The position numbers were made by a program, and so were the translations under genes. DNA of 64,000 nt. Source: Halopiger aswanensis. GTDB taxonomy: Archaea; Halobacteriota; Halobacteria; Halobacteriales; Natrialbaceae. Location: positions 310,001 through 374,000 of the forward strand of contig NZ_RAPO01000004.1 of assembly GCF_003610195.1 (NCBI RefSeq), in the 5' to 3' direction. The notes under the pieces are model-generated. The model did no database searches. It was not told where the DNA came from and saw only the letters and a list, made by a program, of their open reading frames with translations. Below are positions 26,412-34,581 of this stretch, one piece after another; the first letter of the stretch is position 1, and each line of letters opens with the position of its first letter.

Positions 26412-27593
26412 TTACCGATCTCGAGTGACGACCGCCCCCGGCTCGGTGGTCGCCCCCGATGAGAGCGTCACGCCGGCGTTGAGGCTCGTGTTGATGCCCG
26501 TTTTGACGCCGTCGCCGAGGACGACGCCGAACTTCCGGCGGCCCGTCGAGACGCGCTCGCCCTTGACGGTCGTCCGGACGGGCTCGCCGTCGTGGCGGAG
26601 ATTCGCGACCGTCGTTCCCGCGCCGAGGTTCACGTCCCGGCCGAGCACGCTGTCGCCGACGTACGAGAGGTGATTGACGCGCGCGCCGGGCAACAGGACG
26701 CTGTTCTTGATCTCGACCGCGTGGCCGACGGACGCGTCTTTCCCCACGACCGTCGCGCCGCGGACGTAGGCGTTCGGCCCCACGGTCGCCCCGGACCGAA
26801 TCAGCGCCGGCCCTTCGACGACGACGCCCGCCCGAACCGTCGCTCCCTCCTCGACGACGACCGGGCCCTCGAGTGTCGCGTCCGGGCTGACCTCGCCGCT
26901 CAGGCTCCGCTCTAAACCGCGCAGTCGCCGCTCGTTCGCCTCGAGCAACTCCCACGGCCGACCGACGTCGAGCCACCCCTCGAGTTCCACCGGCGTGACG
27001 TCGGCCTCCCGGATGACCCGCGAGAGGACGTCGGTGAGTTCGTACTCGCCGCGCTCGCTCTTCGGCACGTCGAGGTACTCGAGCGCGCCTCGAGGGAACA
27101 CGTACGCGCCGGCGTTGGCCAGCGTTCCGGGCGGATCGTCCGGCTTTTCGACGATACCGGTCACCGTCCCGTCCTCGACGTCGAGGATCCCGTAGTTCGA
27201 CGGCTCCTCGACGCGCGTCGAGCCGATACTCGGGCCGGCGCGGAACAGTTCGGCGAGCGATTCCGGCTCGTATACGATGTCGCCGTTCACGACCGCGAAC
27301 CGGTCGTCGACGTACTCGCTGGCGGCGCGGAGGGCGCTCGCCGTTCCGTTCTGTTCGGACTGGACCGCGTACCGGATCGGGACGTCGGCGTACGAGTCGC
27401 CGAAGTGCTCGTGAACAGCGTCCCCCTCGTAGCCGACGACGAGAACGATCTCGTCCGTTCCGGCGGCCACCGCGGCCCGAAGCGTGTGTTCGACCAGCGG
27501 CTGCCCGGCGACCGGAAGCATCGGTTTCGGCGTCGTTTCGGTGAGCGGACGCATTCGCGATCCCATCCCTGCCGCGAGAACGACGGTTTGCAT
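26412..27593 (-). CDS. Sugar-1-phosphate nucleotidylyltransferase with acyltransferase-like beta-helix (GlmU/RmlA type)
   Basis: The start at 27593 (MQTVVLAAGMGSRMRPLTE) gives 393 residues. The N-terminal Rossmann-like domain has the nucleotide loop LAAGMGSRMRPLTETTPKP and VNGDIVYEP. From about residue 245 a left-handed beta-helix of hexapeptide repeats follows, with the archaeal GlmU-like pattern GARVNHLSYVGDSVLGRDV and FGVVLGDGVKTGINTSLNAG. It makes NDP-sugar, and the second domain may acetylate glucosamine 1-phosphate. It lies just upstream of the phosphohexomutase on the same strand. The promoter motif is 26 bases upstream. Confidence 0.9.
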   Translation of the reverse strand: MQTVVLAAGMGSRMRPLTETTPKPMLPVAGQPLVEHTLRAAVAAGTDEIVLVVGYEGDAVHEHFGDSYADVPIRYAVQSEQNGTASALRAASEYVDDRFAVVNGDIVYEPESLAELFRAGPSIGSTRVEEPSNYGILDVEDGTVTGIVEKPDDPPGTLANAGAYVFPRGALEYLDVPKSERGEYELTDVLSRVIREADVTPVELEGWLDVGRPWELLEANERRLRGLERSLSGEVSPDATLEGPVVVEEGATVRAGVVVEGPALIRSGATVGPNAYVRGATVVGKDASVGHAVEIKNSVLLPGARVNHLSYVGDSVLGRDVNLGAGTTVANLRHDGEPVRTTVKGERVSTGRRKFGVVLGDGVKTGINTSLNAGVTLSSGATTEPGAVVTRDR

Positions 27594-28019
27594 ACTCGGG
27601 ACGATACCGCCGCGGCGTTTGCTTATACTGGTGTTAAATGCCCGCGACCGGTCGTTTTGCGTCGTTCGATGCCGACACGTATCCAGATCCGCGATCGTCG
27701 ACGGCTGGATCCGAGACCGGACGCAGGTACGACCCCGATTCCGTCGACTCGGAACTCGGTTGCCCACGGGTTCGTGACCGGGCCCCCATTCGCTGTAACG
27801 GTGCAGTCCACGTCCCAGGTAGCAATAGAGCGACCGTCGTCCGCTTAGTCGGCGTATAGATGCCGAACAGGGCCGATTACGTAACCGGTAATTCCTGTCA
27901 CGATTGCAACCGAACGGTTGCTCTGACTGCAAGAATTACAATCCGTCTTAACTGAAACTAATCGTTGAAACGGACTCTCAGCCTTATTTATCGCTCCGTC
28001 GTCGCCTCGAACGCACGCT
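27594..28019. other. Intergenic region with promoter motifs, no gene seen
   Basis: These 426 bases separate two divergent genes. They hold the cluster promoter at 27620-27639 and a TATA-like TTATTTA (27984-27990) for the small lipoprotein. An inverted repeat CAACCG-AA-CGGTTG (27907-27920) lies between. Short open frames show no protein signature. Confidence 0.5.
27620..27639 (-). promoter_or_regulatory. Cluster promoter motif before the nucleotidylyltransferase
   Basis: TTTAACACCAGTATAAGCAA ends 26 bases before the ATG at 27593. Confidence 0.6.
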
Positions 28020-28421
28020 ATGAAGGCACCAGACCTCGACAGACGCCGATTCACGAAGGCAGTCGGCGTCGGCATGGTTGCAGCGCTGGCTGGCTGTACG
28101 AACGACGAGAACTCCGATTCGACGTCGAGTGACGACGCGCCCGATGACACCGAATCGGGCGACGAAAGCGGGACGGGCACCGAAGATGCAACGGGCGGAG
28201 ACGAAACGGGTGCCGACGGAGACACCGAGGACGGAGACACCGAGGACGGTGACAACGAGAGCACCGGGTTCAACGAGACGAACGAAACCAGCGGCGATGA
28301 CGAACTCGGTGCGAACGAGACCGACGAAGACAACGAAACGAACGAAAGCGACGGCCTTACTGACAGCGACGAGAGTCAAGACACCGAAACTGACGGAGGC
28401 GGAACCGACGAAGCCGAATAA
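28020..28421 (+). CDS. Small acidic low-complexity Tat lipoprotein
   Basis: The protein has 133 residues. The N-terminus DRRRFTKAVGVGMVAALAGC is a twin-arginine lipoprotein signal with the lipidated Cys at residue 26. Everything after it is Asp, Glu, Thr, Gly, Ser and Asn without hydrophobic residues, including tandem GDTEDG units encoded by a 15-base DNA repeat (about 28217-28252). No folded domain is apparent, so it looks like a lipid-anchored acidic stalk or a remnant that lost its C-terminal domain. A TATA-like box lies about 29 bases upstream, so it is probably expressed. Function unknown. Confidence 0.65.
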   Translation: MKAPDLDRRRFTKAVGVGMVAALAGCTNDENSDSTSSDDAPDDTESGDESGTGTEDATGGDETGADGDTEDGDTEDGDNESTGFNETNETSGDDELGANETDEDNETNESDGLTDSDESQDTETDGGGTDEAE

Positions 28422-28765
28422 CTGACCGGTTCGCGGTGCGTCTCACGCTCGGCTGGCGATTCCGTTGCGAACGCCGGAGCCGAAACTGGTCACGCCAGTC
28501 GATCCGGAATCTCACAGCGATCGTTTTCATTTTGCGAGGTCCGACCGCATACTGTCACCGCCGCTGCACTGGGTATAGCGAACTCACGAACGAACCGGTC
28601 GGACGGTCCGCGAACCGAGCGGGATTCGTCATACACCCCATCGGTCGCAATTGAGGGCGACCACTGACGTGGGACGGGAAGCCGTCCTTCGCGATCGAGG
28701 GACTGGACATCCTTGCACTCCCGTTCGGGGATCCCACCCTACCCTATCCCTTCAGGGGAGGGCCG
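28422..28765. other. Convergent intergenic region with two tetraloop hairpins
   Basis: These 344 bases hold no supported gene. Two short GC hairpins, CCC-GTTC-GGG (28720-28729) and CCC-TTCA-GGG (28748-28757), lie immediately downstream of the HTH gene on the minus strand. They could be a terminator or a decayed right end of an IS200/IS605-type element, because on the minus strand GGATGTCC follows the hairpins. Confidence 0.35.
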
Positions 28766-29293
28766 TCACTCGTCCTCTCGCAGCGGCGCCTCGAGTTTCG
28801 CGACGTCGATGATGACCTTATTCAGCGAGTCGTCGACGGCGACGACGACGCCGGCGAGCACGAGACTCGAGACTGGCGTCGGTCCGACGGCGATTTCGTC
28901 TCCCTCCGAGAGCTCGCGAAGCGACTGCTGGAAGCGAACGCGTGCGCGACACGAATCTGGATGGTGAACGTTCGTAAACTCGATTTCGTCGACGGTGGCG
29001 TCGACGCGGTCGAAGTTCCGAGCGAGAACGACGGTCTCAGCGTCGTCGAGCTGATCGCGGTCGAGGGCCTCGTACGCGCTGGCGGTCGGCTTGTAGCCGC
29101 CTTTCGGTCCGGGAATCCCCTCGACGAGGCCGAGCGACGTGAGCGACTGCATCTGATTGCGAAGCGTGCCGGCGTCTCGATCGAGTTCGGTCGCAAGCTG
29201 TTTGGCCGTTATCGGAGAATCTGTCCCCTGAAATTCGTTGATGAGCGTCGTCAGCGTTCGTCGTTGTCGACTCGTAAGATCAATTTGATTCAT
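28766..29293 (-). CDS. Winged-HTH regulator with C-terminal beta-rich domain
   Basis: The protein has 175 residues. Residues 1-75 are a winged helix: SRQRRTLTTLINEF, ITAKQLATELDRDAGTLRNQMQSLTSLGLVEG, and the wing GPKGGYKPT. Residues about 85-175 form a second domain with FTNVHHPDSCRARVRFQQ and GPTPVSSLVLAGVVVAVDD, a combination seen in haloarchaeal HTH proteins of unknown ligand. It probably binds DNA in the cytoplasm. It is transcribed alone; no linked target gene is evident, although the divergent amidohydrolase is the nearest candidate. Confidence 0.75.
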   Translation of the reverse strand: MNQIDLTSRQRRTLTTLINEFQGTDSPITAKQLATELDRDAGTLRNQMQSLTSLGLVEGIPGPKGGYKPTASAYEALDRDQLDDAETVVLARNFDRVDATVDEIEFTNVHHPDSCRARVRFQQSLRELSEGDEIAVGPTPVSSLVLAGVVVAVDDSLNKVIIDVAKLEAPLREDE

Positions 29294-29513
29294 ACGGGTT
29301 CTCGTTCGTTTGTAATGGGTGTGTTTATCTATTAAAGACTTAGGGAAACAAATAGCCCCTATTATTGATATATTGTGAACGATCGTTAATATTGTTTCGT
29401 CCGCGTTCGGAACCCGTCTATCCGACGCTCACAGCGGTCCGACAGCCAGTGCTAATTCCAGTCGGCACCTCGTTCCGAACGTATCGATCGTGGTATTCGT
29501 CCGATCAGAACCG

Positions 29514-29520
29514 TTTTTAC
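29514..29520 (+). promoter_or_regulatory. TATA-like box for the amidohydrolase
   Basis: TTTTTAC lies 24 bases before the ATG at 29545, supporting that start over upstream in-frame codons. Confidence 0.4.
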
Positions 29521-29544
29521 CACGTAACTGAATATCTGCGTGGG

Positions 29545-30867
29545 ATGCTACTCTCCGGAACGGTTATCGCTGATTCGACGACGATCATCGACGACGGTGC
29601 GGTCGTCGTCGACGGATCACGGATCGAAGCCGTCGGGCGACGCGACGAACTCCGCGACCGTTATCCGGATCGCGAGGAACGAACGTACGACATCCTCGCG
29701 CCGGGGCTGGTCGGCGGCCACCTCCACTCGGTCCAGAGCCTCGGCCGCGGTATCGCCGACGACTCGGAACTACTCGAGTGGCTGTTCGAGTACGTTCTTC
29801 CGATGGAAGCGTCGCTCTCGCCCGAGGAGATGGAAATCGCCGCGAAACTGGGCTACCTCGAGATGATCGAGAGCGGGACGACGACGTGTATCGATCACCT
29901 CTCGGTCAACCACGCCGACCGCGCGTTCGACGCGGCCGGCGAGATCGGAATCCGCGGCGTGCTCGGCAAGGTGCTGATGGACCAGCGCTCGCCCGCGGGG
30001 TTGTTGGAGGACACCGACGAGGGACTGGCTGAGAGCGAACGTCTGATCGAACGGTACCACGGCGCCTTCGACGATCGCATCCGGTACGCGGTGACACCGC
30101 GGTTCGCCGTCTCCTGCAGCGAGGCCTGTCTGCGCGGCGCCCGCGAACTCGCCGACGCCTACGACGGCGTCCGGATTCACACCCACGCGAGCGAAAATCG
30201 CGACGAGATCGAGACCGTCGAGGACGACACCGGGATGCGGAACATCCACTGGCTCGACGAGGTCGGACTCACCGGCGAGGACGTCGTTCTAGCCCACTGC
30301 GTTTGGACGTCCGAGAGTGAACGTGAACTACTCGCCGAGACCGGCACGCACGTCACGTACTGCCCGTCCTCGAACATGAAACTCGCGAGCGGCATCGCGC
30401 CCATCACCGACTACCTCGAGCGCGGCATCAACGTCGCGATCGGCAACGACGGCCCGCCGTGTAACAACACGCTCGATCCGTTCACCGAGATGCGACAGGG
30501 GAGCCTCCTGCAGAAGGTCGACGCGTTGGATCCGGTCGCCGCGTCGGCCGAGACGCTGTTCGAGATGGCGACGGTAAACGGCGCGAAAGCCGCCGGTTTC
30601 GACCGCCTCGGCGCGCTCAGGGAAGGGTGGCGAGCCGACATCATCGGTCTGAACACCGACGTGACTCGAGCGACGCCGCTCCACGATCCGCTCTCGCACC
30701 TCGTCTTCAGCGCGCACGGGGACGACGTCGCCTTCACGATGGTCGACGGCGAGGTGCTCCTCGAGAACGGCGAGGTCCGCACCGTCGATGCCGACGAGGT
30801 CCGAGCCCAGGCGTCGGCGATCGATCTCGACCTCGAGGAGTACCGCGATCGGGCGACCGAAGCGTAA
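29545..30867 (+). CDS. Amidohydrolase, MTA/SAH (5'-deoxyadenosine) deaminase type
   Basis: The protein has 440 residues from ATG 29545 (MLLSGTVIADS). Metal ligands of the ATZ/TRZ amidohydrolase family are all visible: GGHLHS (HxH), HTHASEN, AHCVWTSE and GNDGPPCNNTLD with the catalytic Asp. The N- and C-terminal strands form the usual composite beta-sandwich. Archaeal members deaminate S-adenosylhomocysteine, methylthioadenosine or 5'-deoxyadenosine in purine/methionine salvage; a guanine- or chlorohydrolase-like activity is possible but less likely. It is transcribed alone. Confidence 0.85.
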   Translation: MLLSGTVIADSTTIIDDGAVVVDGSRIEAVGRRDELRDRYPDREERTYDILAPGLVGGHLHSVQSLGRGIADDSELLEWLFEYVLPMEASLSPEEMEIAAKLGYLEMIESGTTTCIDHLSVNHADRAFDAAGEIGIRGVLGKVLMDQRSPAGLLEDTDEGLAESERLIERYHGAFDDRIRYAVTPRFAVSCSEACLRGARELADAYDGVRIHTHASENRDEIETVEDDTGMRNIHWLDEVGLTGEDVVLAHCVWTSESERELLAETGTHVTYCPSSNMKLASGIAPITDYLERGINVAIGNDGPPCNNTLDPFTEMRQGSLLQKVDALDPVAASAETLFEMATVNGAKAAGFDRLGALREGWRADIIGLNTDVTRATPLHDPLSHLVFSAHGDDVAFTMVDGEVLLENGEVRTVDADEVRAQASAIDLDLEEYRDRATEA

Positions 30868-31439
30868 CTGTTCCGTCGGCTACTCGAGGGGTGCAGTGAT
30901 CCGGTATTGCCGCTCGGTCACCGAGGGTCGTCCGCTCGAGTACGAACGACGATAGATTACGGTTCTGCCGCCGAATCAATTCCGTGTCGTCTTCGATCTG
31001 AGTCGGATATCTAATTATATCCTCCATGTTTCACTACCGTTGTGAATTTGATATGGAGACTACCTTCTCATCCTCAAAACGCCTACAAAAATGACTATAT
31101 ACTGATTAGATTAAGTTGGTGTATTAGATCAAGGACATTCGGAAGAGAGGGTGTCCCGTGCTGTGGTTCGGATATATGTGGGCTGAAAACCTCTTGTAAT
31201 GGTCTTCGCACCGGTTCGTCATATTGATTCTGTCGATTTTACAGTCTTTCTTCAATATAAGTGAATCGTTCCTCCATCCGCGTTCTATAGGTCCGCCGGT
31301 AAAATACTTTATTTGATGGTTTCTAACTCCTATCTGACAGACGACTATTTAGGTCGGACGTACTGATCATCAAATTAGTATGCTAACGTAGCCGTCGATC
31401 AACGAGTAGATTGGAAACGGGAGACTCGGAACCGCCGTC
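30868..31439. other. A+T-rich intergenic region, no gene seen
   Basis: These 572 bases are markedly richer in A+T than the neighbours. The longest open frame (31042-31227) encodes a Ser/Cys/Arg-rich peptide unlike haloarchaeal proteins and has no promoter spacing. This could be decayed mobile DNA. Confidence 0.45.
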
Positions 31440-31805
31440 TCACGGTTCACAGTAGAGGGTCATCCCGTTCCGAACGCACTCGATCCGCAACGGATCGTCG
31501 TAGGTCACCGTGACGTGGTCGATCGCCTGTACGTAGTGCGACGGAACGCCACTTCGGGAGTGTTCGTTGAGTTGGCTGATTAATCCGGCATCGTGGAGGT
31601 TTTCCACCTTTCTGTACGCTGTCGACTGCGGGAGATCGAGTTCGTCGGCTATGTCACTCACCGTCGCCGGGTCTTCGAGGAAGAGGTAGATCTCCCTCGC
31701 ATCGTCGTCGTTGAGCAGTTCGATGAGCTGTTTCGGATTACAACCGAGCGCACCGTCCCGTCCGGCGCGGGCACACGCGGTCGATTCGTTGACTGTGTCG
31801 GTCAT
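31440..31805 (-). CDS. Small winged-HTH transcription regulator
   Basis: The start at 31805 (MTDTVNESTAC) gives 121 residues. Residues about 28-90 form an ArsR/TrmB-like winged helix: DAREIYLFLEDPATVSDIADELDLPQSTAYRKVENLHDAGLI. The remainder ends in VTYDDPLRIECVRNGMTLYCEP. Four Cys residues (two N-terminal, two C-terminal) could sense metal or redox state, but no fixed motif is apparent. It lies divergently beside the haem genes at a distance of 287 bases, so a role in haem or iron control is possible but unproven. Confidence 0.75.
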   Translation of the reverse strand: MTDTVNESTACARAGRDGALGCNPKQLIELLNDDDAREIYLFLEDPATVSDIADELDLPQSTAYRKVENLHDAGLISQLNEHSRSGVPSHYVQAIDHVTVTYDDPLRIECVRNGMTLYCEP

Positions 31806-32092
31806 ATGTGTTTCTTCGACGGCAGTTCGTAAACGCGGACCGGGTGGTTCCCGCGAAATGAATGCCGACCTGATCATGTTCACGCCTTAAGTTGATCCGC
31901 GTTCGACGGCGCGGGCGCATCCGATGCTGACACAACGTTCGGCTCTCGCGCCCACCGAATTCGGTCTCCGGGAACCGGTTTCGACAACGGAATCGTTATA
32001 TCCTCGAGTTAGCAATATCAGGAGAGAATGAGAGGTCGCGTTGCTGCTCACCGGACCGGGGCGTCTCGGAGCCGACGAACGGGTGATCGCCG

Positions 32093-33355
32093 ATGAGGGT
32101 CGGCGTCGTCGGCGCCGGCATTTCGGGCCTGTCACTGGTCCACGCCCTCGCGGACCGCGACGTTGACGTCGTCGCCTTCGAGGCCCGGGACGAACCCGGC
32201 GGGATCATGCGAAGCCGACGTATCGACGGTCGCGTCGTCGAACTCGGCCCGCAGCGCCTCCGGCTGACCCCGAGCATCGAATCGATGGTCGACGAACTCG
32301 GGCTTCGCGATCAGCTCCAAAGGGGTGACGACGACCAGCCGCTGTACATCTACTACGACGGCAAGCTGCGTGTCGTTCCATTGTCTGTTCGCGAGGCGCT
32401 GACGACCGACCTCCTGAGTCCGCTCGGCAAGCTGCGGATTCTGAAGGAGCCCCTTACCGACTCGGCGCGGCCTAACGAGACCGTCGACGAGTTCCTCGTT
32501 CGGAAGTTCGGCCGTCAGGCCGCCCGTCGATACATGGGTCCGCTGTACAGCGGCCTGTACGGCACCGATCCCCAGGACATGTTGGTCGAGTACTCGCTCG
32601 GACGCGCCCTCGAGAACGCCGGCATCGACGGCAGTATCCTCGCGGCGATCGTTCGACGGGTCCTCTCGGACCGCGAGACCCCGCCGATCTGTACGTTCGA
32701 GAACGGGCTCGGCGAACTGTCGGAGCGACTGTACGAGGAACACGCCGACGCGGTCTCCCTCGAGACGCCCGTTACCGAAATTCGGGCGGCCGACGGCGGC
32801 TACGAACTCCTCACGGACGACGGACGCGAAGTCGTCGACGAGGTCGTGGTAACGACGCCGGCGGGGACGAGTGCCGACTTACTCGAGCCCGTGGATTCGG
32901 AGCTGGCGGCGACGTTAGAGCGGTTCAACTACAATCCGATCGGCGTCGTCTTCCTCGAGTCGTCGTTCGACGGCGAGGGGATCGGGTCGCTCGTTCCGTC
33001 GACGGAGGACGTTCCGATCAGCGGGCTCACGTGGAACGCGAGTTTCCTCGATCGCGACGGGGTATTTACCTGTTACATCGACCCGGGTCGCTATCCGGCG
33101 ATGCCCGACAGCAGCGACGAGGAACTGGGCTCGGTCGCGGCGCAGGCGTTCGAGCGGATTACGGGCGCGCCGGCGACGCCGATCCACGTCCACCGCTGGA
33201 ATCCCGGGATGCCCGCGTACGATCGATCGTGGACCGCGATGGACGACCTCGAGTTGCCGTCGAGCGTCCACCTCTGTTCGAATTACGTCGGCCGGCCCGG
33301 CATTCCCGGTCGGATCCGAAACGCCACGCGACTCGCCGAGGAAATCGCTAAGTAA
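32093..33355 (+). CDS. hemY: Protoporphyrinogen/coproporphyrinogen III oxidase (HemY family)
   Basis: The protein has 420 residues. The FAD site is VGVVGAGISGLSLVHAL followed by the acidic VVAFEARDEPGG; RLTPSIESMVDEL and VDEFLVRKFG...PLYSGLYGTDP are HemY/PPOX landmarks. The C-terminus carries HLCSNYVGRPGIPGRIRNA, the second flavin-binding motif. It oxidises a porphyrinogen to a porphyrin with oxygen. With hemH downstream and hemE nearby, it fits a coproporphyrin- or protoporphyrin-dependent haem route. A TATA-like box (about 31995-32001) lies about 90 bases upstream. Confidence 0.87.
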   Translation: MRVGVVGAGISGLSLVHALADRDVDVVAFEARDEPGGIMRSRRIDGRVVELGPQRLRLTPSIESMVDELGLRDQLQRGDDDQPLYIYYDGKLRVVPLSVREALTTDLLSPLGKLRILKEPLTDSARPNETVDEFLVRKFGRQAARRYMGPLYSGLYGTDPQDMLVEYSLGRALENAGIDGSILAAIVRRVLSDRETPPICTFENGLGELSERLYEEHADAVSLETPVTEIRAADGGYELLTDDGREVVDEVVVTTPAGTSADLLEPVDSELAATLERFNYNPIGVVFLESSFDGEGIGSLVPSTEDVPISGLTWNASFLDRDGVFTCYIDPGRYPAMPDSSDEELGSVAAQAFERITGAPATPIHVHRWNPGMPAYDRSWTAMDDLELPSSVHLCSNYVGRPGIPGRIRNATRLAEEIAK

Positions 33356-33410
33356 GGTTGCACCTCGTTGCAGTCACGTATCCTCTTGTTCTGGACTGCC
33401 GAGTCCGAAG

Positions 33411-33418
33411 TATCTATA
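33411..33418 (+). promoter_or_regulatory. TATA-like box for ferrochelatase
   Basis: TATCTATA lies 24 bases before the hemH ATG, so hemH can be transcribed separately from hemY. Confidence 0.45.
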
Positions 33419-33442
33419 CCGGACCCATCCTAACGCTCGCCT

Positions 33443-34516
33443 ATGCAGACAGGAATAGTCCTGCTGAACTTCGGAGAACCGTCGACGCCGGATCGGGATG
33501 TGGTGCTCGACTATCTCACGCGAATCTTCTACGACAACGCCTCCCTCGAGGAGGCCGACTCCGAGGAGGCCGCGTGGGAACGCTCGCGCGAACTGGCCCA
33601 ACGACGCTTACCCGGCCTCATGGAGGAGTACGAGGAGATCGGCGGCTCGCCGCTCCAGGAGCAAGCGGACGCACAGGCCGAGGCGCTCGCGGCCGAACTC
33701 GCCGACCGCGGCCACGATGACGACGTCGAAGTCTACCGCGCGATGCAGTTCATGGAACCGCTGATCCCGGACGTCGCCGAGGAACTGGCCGACGACGGGG
33801 TCGACTCGGTCGTCGCCGTGCCGATCTACCCGCTGTGTGGTCCCTCGACGACCGTCTCGTCGATCAACTCCCTCGAGTCCGCCATCGAGGAAATCGACGG
33901 CTACGAGCCGGACGTCGCCTCGCTCACCGGCTGGCACCGGTCGCCGGCCTACAACCGCATCAGGGCCGACTCGATCACGGGGTTCGCCGACGACGAAGGA
34001 ATTGATCTGCAGGATTCGGATACCGCCTTCGTCTTCTCCGCCCACGGTACGCCGACGAAGTACCTCGAGGAGGGGAGTCGGTACGATCAGTACGTGGAGG
34101 AACACGCCGAGGCCCTCGCCCGGATGATCGGGATCGACGACTACGAGATCGGCTACCAGAACCACGAGAACCGCAATATCTCTTGGACCGAACCTGAGAC
34201 CGAGGAGGTCGTCGAGGAGATCGGCCGCAACGACGAGGCGGACCGCGTCGTCGTCGAGCCGATGAGCTTCATGCACGAGCAGTCCGAGACGCTCGTCGAA
34301 CTCGATATCGACCTCCGTGAGGACGCCGAGGAAGTCGGTCTCGACCTTCACCGGGTGCCGGTTCCCCACGACGATCCGCGCTTCCCGGAACTGCTCTCGG
34401 ATCTGGTCGAGCCGTTCCTGTCGGGCTTCGAGCCGTCGTACTACAACCTCCGGCAGTGCCAGTGTCGCGACGAACCCGGGACGTACTGCATGAACGCCGG
34501 CCTCCAACCCCAGTAA
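33443..34516 (+). CDS. hemH: Ferrochelatase, possible [2Fe-2S] type
   Basis: The protein has 357 residues, starting GIVLLNFGEPSTPD as expected. The catalytic His is in FSAHGTP (His201) and the acidic partner in SETLVELDID (Glu282). It inserts Fe(II) into coproporphyrin or protoporphyrin in the cytoplasm. Cys132 (IYPLCGPSTT) and three C-terminal Cys (339, 341, 349 in CQCRDEPGTYC) resemble the one-internal-plus-three-terminal pattern of [2Fe-2S] ferrochelatases. It follows hemY by 87 bases and converges with hemE. Confidence 0.92.
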   Translation: MQTGIVLLNFGEPSTPDRDVVLDYLTRIFYDNASLEEADSEEAAWERSRELAQRRLPGLMEEYEEIGGSPLQEQADAQAEALAAELADRGHDDDVEVYRAMQFMEPLIPDVAEELADDGVDSVVAVPIYPLCGPSTTVSSINSLESAIEEIDGYEPDVASLTGWHRSPAYNRIRADSITGFADDEGIDLQDSDTAFVFSAHGTPTKYLEEGSRYDQYVEEHAEALARMIGIDDYEIGYQNHENRNISWTEPETEEVVEEIGRNDEADRVVVEPMSFMHEQSETLVELDIDLREDAEEVGLDLHRVPVPHDDPRFPELLSDLVEPFLSGFEPSYYNLRQCQCRDEPGTYCMNAGLQPQ

Positions 34517-34581
34517 GCGGGAGCGGGGCGGTTCGGCAACTCCGATACCGATTCGAAATCAGTTCTCGAGACGGAGCCGAG

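Noticed and set aside
28217..28252. Tandem repeat considered as a CRISPR-like array
   Set aside because: The units are contiguous 15-base coding repeats (GDTED) within the small lipoprotein gene, without spacers.
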